Positions 58,577-64,000 of a DNA stretch of 64,000 bases are shown piece by piece (the first letter of the stretch is position 1; each line of letters begins with the position of its first letter). The position numbers and the translations under genes were made by a program. Source of the stretch: Bacteroidia bacterium. GTDB lineage: Bacteria > Bacteroidota > Bacteroidia > B-17B0 > Aurantibacillaceae. Location: assembly GCA_022841465.1 (NCBI GenBank), contig JALHRL010000008.1:1-64000 (forward strand), read 5' to 3'. The notes under the pieces are model-generated. The model was not told the origin of the DNA. It made no database searches and was given only the letters and a program-made list of their open reading frames with translations.

Positions 58577-59956
58577 TTACTTGTAATACTTATCAATTAA
58601 ATAAATTAAACTGCCAATACCCGCTGCGCCTAATTCTAATTCACGCTTGTGAATTTTATCAAAAGTATCATCTGCCGTATGGTGTATATCAAAATAACGT
58701 TGCGTATCGGGCTCAAAACCAATTAAAGGCACGCCAAGTTTCCCAAGCGGACCAATATCTGCACCACCGCCACCAGGCTTAATACTTTCTATAAAGTAGG
58801 GTTTTAATAAACCTTCAAATTTACTAACAAGTTTATGCATGCCATTTAAAGTATCAACTCCAAAACCTCGGGGCGTATAGCCTCCTGCATCCGTTTCTAG
58901 AGCAGTTATGTGTTTTAGCTTTTTTACTTCTGCTTCTTTGGCATAAGCATAGGCTCCACCTAATCCATTTTCTTCGTTCATAAAACAAACGCAACGTATG
59001 GTGTGTTTGGGTTTTAAGTTTAATTTTTTAAACATTGCAATCATCTCAATCGTTTGCACAATTCCTGCTCCATCGTCGTGTGCACCTTGTCCATTATCCC
59101 AACTATCTAAATGACCACCTGCGATAATATATTCATTTGGTTTTTCAGAACCTTTAATTTCTCCAATTACATTAAATGATGGAGCATCGGGTAAATTCTT
59201 AGATTCGTTTTTTAAATAAACCTTTAGGTTCGGGTCTTTTTGTAAGGCATCCGATAATTCGTTGGCTGCTAAATAACTTAAAGCAAAAGCAGGAATTTTT
59301 GTTTTAGAAACAGTAGTGTCATACTTCATGTTACCGGTGTGTGGCGAATTATTTCGGTTACTGGTCATGCTTCTTACCAACATACCAATAGCACCATACT
59401 TTGCTGCTCTAGATGCTCCGTAAGCACGATAAACCACAGCTTCACCATAAGCAGCACCCTGGCGTATTTTTTTATCATCAAAATAAACATTGTAAAAAAC
59501 TATTTTCCCTTTTATTTTTTCTGTTCCCAATTTTTCTAATTCATCAAAAGAATTTACAGAAATTACATTTGCTGTTAATCCATTAACCGGTGTAGCCACG
59601 CTGCTTCCTAAAGTAACAATGGCTAACTTTTTATTTAAATTTAATTTTGGAGAAATTAATTTACAATCTTCCACTTTACCTCTCACCCAATGCGGAACCA
59701 TACAAGGTTGAAGATAAACTGTATCAGCACCTGCTTCGTACAATACTTTTTTTGCCCACTGCACCGCTTTTTCAGCCTCAGGACTCCCGCTTAAACGCCC
59801 GCCAATTTTGGTTGCCAAAAACTCTAAATTAGAATAGGTTTTACTTTGCGTTAAATAATAGTCGTATATTTTTCTGAGTATAACGGTATCGTTATCCTGA
59901 GCAAAAAAATGAAATGATAAAACAAAGGTGAATGATGCGAGTAGAATTTTTTTCAT
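58577..59956 (-). CDS. Secreted M28-family aminopeptidase
   Basis: A 459-residue exported zinc peptidase with signal peptide 1-19 (ILLASFTFVLSFHFFAQ). A PA domain (about 120-230) is inserted in the usual place. Metal ligands: His282 and Asp284 (GGHLDSWD), Asp294 (AHDDGAG), and Glu in FMNEENG; a further zinc His occurs in the C-terminal DIHHTADD. There is no type IX sorting domain, so it may be periplasmic. It frees amino acids from peptide N-termini. The gene is ten bases after a membrane protein gene on the same strand. Confidence 0.93.
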   Translation of the reverse strand: MKKILLASFTFVLSFHFFAQDNDTVILRKIYDYYLTQSKTYSNLEFLATKIGGRLSGSPEAEKAVQWAKKVLYEAGADTVYLQPCMVPHWVRGKVEDCKLISPKLNLNKKLAIVTLGSSVATPVNGLTANVISVNSFDELEKLGTEKIKGKIVFYNVYFDDKKIRQGAAYGEAVVYRAYGASRAAKYGAIGMLVRSMTSNRNNSPHTGNMKYDTTVSKTKIPAFALSYLAANELSDALQKDPNLKVYLKNESKNLPDAPSFNVIGEIKGSEKPNEYIIAGGHLDSWDNGQGAHDDGAGIVQTIEMIAMFKKLNLKPKHTIRCVCFMNEENGLGGAYAYAKEAEVKKLKHITALETDAGGYTPRGFGVDTLNGMHKLVSKFEGLLKPYFIESIKPGGGGADIGPLGKLGVPLIGFEPDTQRYFDIHHTADDTFDKIHKRELELGAAGIGSLIYLIDKYYK

Positions 59957-59965
59957 GTTGTAAAT

Positions 59966-61159
59966 TTAATATTTAGATCCGGAACCTGCGCCACCAAAAT
60001 CACCACCACCAAAATTGGTTTGTTGTTGTTGAACTTGTTGTTGCGATACAAAACCTTGTGCAATAGCTAAAGCTTCGGCATTTGTTTTTAAGAAATTATC
60101 TTCATCTTGTTCTTCTTTAAAAGTTATTCCGTGTTTATCTATTTTTAAATAACTAATAGATAAATATGCTAAAATGGTTAACACCAAACCTGCAACAGTT
60201 AATGAAACCTCGGGGTGACCCAAACTAAAATAATACTTAAACGTTAAGGCAGATACAGCTATCAGCAATAAGGCTGTCCAAATATGAAGCTTGTCTTTTA
60301 TACGCAATCCATAAAACAAATAAATAAGTGGTACCAATGCTGTAAACAAATAAAAGAAAAAAGCCAAAGGAATGTCTTCACCCGCTTGTAAATTTAGATT
60401 GAACATTTCTATACTGCTTTCTCTAATTACAAAATAATTTCCGGAAACATAGAAAACAAGTAATGATAAAAACTGTGCTGTTTTAATACATGATTTGTAG
60501 TAGAACATCGATTGTTTTTTGTATTCTATTTTAGTAAAAAAATACAAACCTGCAGATAGTGCCATTAAAGCAAAAGGCATTATTAATTTGGCAATTTCAC
60601 CAAGCCTTAACAGGAATAAAAAACAAATTGCAAAAAAGCAAAACACAAATACTAATGTTAAAATCTTATCGGCATAACGCGCAATACCAAATAATAAAAC
60701 AGGAAACATTACTAAAAATATATTTAAAAAAAACCGCTCTTCGTTTTCAGAATTTAAACTAAAACCAAGAATGGAAAACAAAAAACAAACAGCACTATAA
60801 ATTAAAGCCTCTGTAATACCTGTTTTATATAGACTCTTGGCTTTAATTAATAACTCAGCTGCACCAATACATCCCGCAAACATTAGAACACAAATAACAA
60901 CCGGAATAAGATCTGAATTAGAATACTGAAAAAATGGAGAAAAAACTAAAGTGATAAGTCCTAATGTGGCCAAAACAATAAAAATGCAGAACAAAAACAA
61001 ACCTATTTTTACAAATAAATTAGGTTTATAATGCTCGGTTTTATAAGTGTTGAGTATTGCTGCCAATTGTTGATTACCAATTAACTTATTTGCATACCAA
61101 TATTTAGCCTTTTTTACAATGGCAATATTTAGCAGCAAAGTTTTGTCGTAGGCAACCAT
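59966..61159 (-). CDS. Polytopic membrane protein with Gln/Gly-rich tail, paired with a DUF2157 protein
   Basis: A 397-residue membrane protein. The first 45 residues are cytoplasmic; then ten or so hydrophobic helices (e.g. IGLFLFCIFIVLATLGLITL, FFFYLFTALVPLIYLFYGL). After about residue 340 comes a soluble tail with QEEDNFL, a Gln-rich stretch and the ending GGGDFGGAGSGSKY. Gly-rich ends of this kind also occur in TPM-domain proteins. No family is certain; the gene overlaps the DUF2157 gene by one base (TAATG), so the two products probably form one complex. Confidence 0.7.
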   Translation of the reverse strand: MVAYDKTLLLNIAIVKKAKYWYANKLIGNQQLAAILNTYKTEHYKPNLFVKIGLFLFCIFIVLATLGLITLVFSPFFQYSNSDLIPVVICVLMFAGCIGAAELLIKAKSLYKTGITEALIYSAVCFLFSILGFSLNSENEERFFLNIFLVMFPVLLFGIARYADKILTLVFVFCFFAICFLFLLRLGEIAKLIMPFALMALSAGLYFFTKIEYKKQSMFYYKSCIKTAQFLSLLVFYVSGNYFVIRESSIEMFNLNLQAGEDIPLAFFFYLFTALVPLIYLFYGLRIKDKLHIWTALLLIAVSALTFKYYFSLGHPEVSLTVAGLVLTILAYLSISYLKIDKHGITFKEEQDEDNFLKTNAEALAIAQGFVSQQQVQQQQTNFGGGDFGGAGSGSKY

Positions 61160-62124
61160 TACTTTATTTTTAAAATTCGTTTATAAAAAACAAAAAATAA
61201 TATTACTCCAACGCAGGAAGTTATTACATACATCATAGCCAACATGGCTCCAAAATCTGAATTTATAAATGAAAACAAATTAAATAAAGAATATGTTAAA
61301 CCAATGTAGCCATAAACCACACTTAATAATAAAAATAAAAACGATTGATTTTTGATGGCATAAACTAAGTAATAATAAGTGATTCCTGCTAACAAGATAA
61401 ACCATAAAGGTTTTAAGGACAAACTAAACAAGGCCGATAAGGTTGCTACAAATAAAATATTTAATGCGAAATTATTATAACTAAAAGCAAAGTGAGGTTT
61501 TATTTCTTTTTTTACGGAAACATATCCTGCTGCGGCAAATACTGCCCCAATAATTATTCCGGTGAAAATAATACTATCACTTGAAAAATCGTTCTTCTTC
61601 AACAGCTCCATTGGCGTTACCGATAATCCTGCCCAGGCTGATACACCCGTAATTCCTAACGACAATACTCCTTTATGATCAAACAAATAGGCACACGATA
61701 AATATACCATTGCCGGAATAAAGGTTGCTAAACCATAGCTATACCCAAACACATCGTATATTGCCTGAAGATAGCTTATAAAAACTCCTAACAACAAACA
61801 AGCGGTTAAAATTGCGTAATCAGGAAAAGGGGAAACGTTCTTTACTTCTTGATGCGAATAAGGCTTTCGCATTTTTACAGAATAATAAAAACCACCGGCA
61901 CATGCAATTAAAATTATAGCTAAAATAGCCTGATGTCCTATTGTATCAATATTTTGATACACCAAAACACTTATGCCTGAAATAAAAAGTAATATTCCTA
62001 AATATAAAATTGTTCTTAGTTCCCAATGCACAGAAATGGTTTTGTTTTTTTCAAACGTATCAATTGCCTCCGTTTCTTGCTGAGTCAACATTCCATTTTT
62101 ATAAAGCAAATCGGCTAAATTCAA
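61159..62124 (-). CDS. DUF2157 membrane protein
   Basis: A 321-residue polytopic protein. The first 40 residues are the conserved cytoplasmic DUF2157 head (LADLLYKNGMLTQQETEAID), followed by about nine helices, such as TILYLGILLFISGISVLVYQ and ILNILFVATLSALFSLSL. The role of DUF2157 proteins is unknown. The stop codon shares one base with the ATG of the following membrane protein. Two bases upstream is the dciA-like gene, so recF, dciA, and these two genes may be a single transcript. Confidence 0.82.
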   Translation of the reverse strand: MNLADLLYKNGMLTQQETEAIDTFEKNKTISVHWELRTILYLGILLFISGISVLVYQNIDTIGHQAILAIILIACAGGFYYSVKMRKPYSHQEVKNVSPFPDYAILTACLLLGVFISYLQAIYDVFGYSYGLATFIPAMVYLSCAYLFDHKGVLSLGITGVSAWAGLSVTPMELLKKNDFSSDSIIFTGIIIGAVFAAAGYVSVKKEIKPHFAFSYNNFALNILFVATLSALFSLSLKPLWFILLAGITYYYLVYAIKNQSFLFLLLSVVYGYIGLTYSLFNLFSFINSDFGAMLAMMYVITSCVGVILFFVFYKRILKIK

Positions 62125-62126
62125 TT

Positions 62127-62423
62127 TTACTTAACAATTAAGTTGTTTACCAATTCGTACCCGCAAAATTTATTAATTTTCTCAATTAAAAGTTGACGTT
62201 GATACGAAATTTCATTTTTAAGAACCGAAGAATCTAATTGAACAAAAACATTTTTTTTATCGTCGAAATAAATTTGTGTGGTGTGTTTTGCTACCATATC
62301 ACCTGCAATTTCGCTCCATGCATTTTTAACGGCAAACCTACTCATCTTTACATCTAACTTCTCTTGTTTAAAAAGTTTATCAATAGCATCTCCTAATTTA
62401 ATAAGATTATTGTTTTTTCTCAT
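62127..62423 (-). CDS. dciA: DciA-like DUF721 protein (replicative helicase operator)
   Basis: A 98-residue protein. LGDAIDKLFKQEKLDVKM and FAVKNAWSEIAGDMVAKHTT, then VFVQLDSSVLKNEISYQRQ are the DUF721 blocks; this is the KH-like core of DciA, which replaces DnaC/DnaI as the DnaB helicase loader in most bacteria. The long N- and C-terminal tails of larger DciA proteins are absent, which is usual for Bacteroidota. The ATG overlaps the recF stop codon (ATGA). Confidence 0.87.
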   Translation of the reverse strand: MRKNNNLIKLGDAIDKLFKQEKLDVKMSRFAVKNAWSEIAGDMVAKHTTQIYFDDKKNVFVQLDSSVLKNEISYQRQLLIEKINKFCGYELVNNLIVK

Positions 62424-63526
62424 AACCTTTCCTCTGCTACTGCATTATTTACAACAAACAATTTACTTTCTTCACTCGCAAAACCAAACAAAGCCTGCAT
62501 TCTATCGGCATGTGTATCGGTAATAAAAACCTGGCCAAAATCGTTACTCTTTACCATTTCCACTAATTTACCAAAACGTATTTCATCCAACTTATCATAT
62601 ACATCATCTAACAACAACAAAGGCTTTACGTTTTTCTTTTCTTTGATGTATTGAAACTGCGCTAATTTTAATGCCAGTAAATACGATTTTTGCTGCCCTT
62701 GAGATGCAAACTTTTTTAAAGAAAAATCGTTTATTTTAAACTCCAAATCATCTTTATGAGGACCAATGGTAGTGTATTCCAACACCCTGTCTCTTTGCAA
62801 GCAAGCCATTAAAGCAGTTTTAAAATCTCTATTTTCTAAAGAGTTTTCATAAACCAAACTTACCGTTTCATTGCTTCCGCTTATAGTATTATAAAAAGTA
62901 TTAAACATGGGAATAAATGCATTCAAAAACTCTTTGCGCTTTTCAATAATGGTGTTACCATAAATAACTAATTGCTCATCCCAAATATCCAGCAAAGCAG
63001 AATCAAGCGCATGACTGCGTGCAAATTGTTTTAGTAAAGAATTACGTTGTTTTACTGCTGCATTGTAAGCAATTAAATTATCGAGGTAAGCTTTATCGTA
63101 TTGAGAAATAATACTGTCAATAAACTTTCTTCGCACTTCGCTAACTCCCCAAATTAATTCATTGTCGTTAGGGCTAATCATTACCAAAGGAAACAAACCA
63201 ATGTGCTCACTCAATTTTTGATATTCGCGTCCGTTACGCTTAAAAACCTTTTTTTGATTTCGTTTAATTCCACAATAAACAGCTTCATTTTCATCATATT
63301 TATTAAACTCTCCCTGAATTAAAAAAAAACCTTCGGTGTTTCTTATATTCTGACTATCAATAGCGTTAAAATAACTTTTGCATAAGGATAAGTAATGAAT
63401 GGCATCTAAAAGATTAGTTTTGCCCGAGCCATTATTGCCCGCAAAACAGTTAATTTTAGGAGAAAACGTTGCCGAAAACTCCGTATAATTTTTAAAATTT
63501 ACTAATGATAACTGCTTCAAAAACAT
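62420..63526 (-). CDS. recF: DNA replication/repair protein RecF
   Basis: About 368 residues from the ATG at 63526; a TTG two codons upstream is also open. It is an SMC-like ABC ATPase: Walker A GNNGSGKT at 30-37, signature FASQGQQKSYLLALKLAQF near residue 290, and Walker B LLLDDVYDKLD. It binds gapped DNA and helps RecOR load RecA. dnaA, dnaN and gyrB are not adjacent, as is normal in Bacteroidota. The 5' side is divergent from the TPR protein gene. Confidence 0.95.
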   Translation of the reverse strand: MFLKQLSLVNFKNYTEFSATFSPKINCFAGNNGSGKTNLLDAIHYLSLCKSYFNAIDSQNIRNTEGFFLIQGEFNKYDENEAVYCGIKRNQKKVFKRNGREYQKLSEHIGLFPLVMISPNDNELIWGVSEVRRKFIDSIISQYDKAYLDNLIAYNAAVKQRNSLLKQFARSHALDSALLDIWDEQLVIYGNTIIEKRKEFLNAFIPMFNTFYNTISGSNETVSLVYENSLENRDFKTALMACLQRDRVLEYTTIGPHKDDLEFKINDFSLKKFASQGQQKSYLLALKLAQFQYIKEKKNVKPLLLLDDVYDKLDEIRFGKLVEMVKSNDFGQVFITDTHADRMQALFGFASEESKLFVVNNAVAEERL

Positions 63527-63606
63527 GGCCAATACACAAAAATACGCTTCCTTTTAAAGCCAATTACCAGTGTTTAAAAAAATTTCTGAATTTGAGTAAA
63601 AAAACC

Positions 63607-63614
63607 TATTTTTG
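63607..63614 (+). promoter_or_regulatory. Promoter -7 box (TATTTTTG) of the TPR protein gene
   Basis: Exact TAnnTTTG match, followed by CACC, 20 bases before the ATG at 63635. Confidence 0.6.
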
Positions 63615-63634
63615 CACCCTATTAATTTTAACAA

Positions 63635-64000
63635 ATGGCTGAGACTAAAGACGAAACAACGGTTGATAACACGGAGTTAAACGAACAAGAAACTGCAGAA
63701 GAAACAATTGAAGAAACCGAAGAAAGGGTAATTGATCCTAATTTAACAGGAATTCAACTTTTTTTCGAGAAAAATAAAAAGGCAATTACTTATGGTGGCG
63801 GTGCTTTGGTATTGCTTATTGCAGGCCTTGTATACTGGAATTTTATTTACCTTCCTGAGAAAGAAAACGAAGCTTCTAACGAGGCAATGTGGGCTCAAAA
63901 GTTTTTTGATATTGATAGTTTTAAAGTGGCTTTAAATGGCGGTGTTAATGTATATACTGCCGATGGTCAGAAAATGGTGATGGGTTTTGAACAAATTAGT
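63635..64000 (+). CDS. TPR-type membrane-anchored protein, N-terminal part (gene runs off the window)
   Basis: The first 122 codons of a gene that continues past base 64000. An acidic cytoplasmic head (Glu/Thr-rich, residues 1-45) is followed by GIQLFFEKNKKAITYGGGAL and one membrane helix (about 52-72, LVLLIAGLVYWNFIY), then a periplasmic region beginning KENEASNEAMWAQKFFDIDS. This matches Bacteroidota tetratricopeptide proteins related to YfgM, encoded between recF and ribH; ribH would be the expected next gene beyond the window. Confidence 0.75.
   Translation, partial: MAETKDETTVDNTELNEQETAEETIEETEERVIDPNLTGIQLFFEKNKKAITYGGGALVLLIAGLVYWNFIYLPEKENEASNEAMWAQKFFDIDSFKVALNGGVNVYTADGQKMVMGFEQIS

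Overview
This window is a 64 kb piece of an AT-rich chromosome from a Bacteroidota bacterium (Flavobacteriia/Sphingobacteriia-like). I will not name a finer rank. The evidence is: C-terminal sorting domains of the type IX secretion system on two secreted proteins; TonB-dependent receptors with an N-terminal carboxypeptidase-regulatory domain, one paired with a DUF4249 lipoprotein; DUF4476, DUF3127 and DUF4349 proteins; promoter boxes of the TAnnTTTG type; almost no Shine-Dalgarno sequences; and a glmM-like/nifS/rpsU/xerC/hpf gene order. No rRNA, tRNA, CRISPR array, insertion sequence or prophage was seen. Nearly all of the DNA is coding.

Layout. 1-6059: a surface-polysaccharide locus with four glycosyltransferases (one cut by the window edge), a GNAT/FemAB-like transferase, a NodB-like deacetylase and an AAC(3)-fold acetyltransferase. 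6134-19753: core metabolism mixed with envelope proteins (DUF4349 lipoprotein, pheT, a secreted M43 metalloprotease, purK, a HepT/MntA toxin-antitoxin pair, a beta-barrel protein, a saccharopine dehydrogenase-like enzyme, pckA). 19811-32343: envelope and secretion genes (TonB receptor, rluD, a type IX cargo protein, a PASTA protein, and divergently a 1,878-residue alpha-2-macroglobulin with an intact thioester motif). 32437-35929: a UspA protein, a TerB-like protein, then an operon on the other strand encoding an MbnP-like lipoprotein, an MbnH-like di-haem cytochrome c peroxidase and a small lipoprotein. 36091-40242: glmM-like mutase, cysteine desulfurase, rpsU, xerC, hpf. 40321-47670: cystathionine gamma-lyase/synthase, secreted subtilase, cystathionine beta-synthase, asparaginase, DUF3127, flavin reductase. 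47741-55183: NhaD antiporter with a cobalamin-binding-like protein, EamA transporter, YicC, miaA, fbp. 55208-64000: DUF4249/TonB receptor pair, M28 peptidase, two DUF2157-type membrane proteins, dciA-like, recF and the start of a TPR protein gene.

How genes work together. The cystathionine beta-synthase and the cystathionine gamma enzyme could form a reverse transsulfuration route to cysteine. pckA and fbp are the two gluconeogenic key steps. rpsU and hpf are ribosome genes in one cluster, and both carry Shine-Dalgarno sequences that the neighbouring genes lack.

The most unusual signal is not a gene. At two places where convergent genes end (13041-14014 and 41874-42279), the 3' end of one or both genes is present twice. 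The duplicated end is followed within 4-8 bases by the same GC-rich 15-base string (one mismatch). At the first locus the space between the copies holds the HepT/MntA pair; at the second it holds a 10-bp hairpin. Other signals worth a look are two terminators whose T-run touches the next gene's ATG (xerC, ansA), several start codons 5-8 bases after a promoter -7 box (possible leaderless mRNAs), and the MbnP/MbnH/lipoprotein triad.
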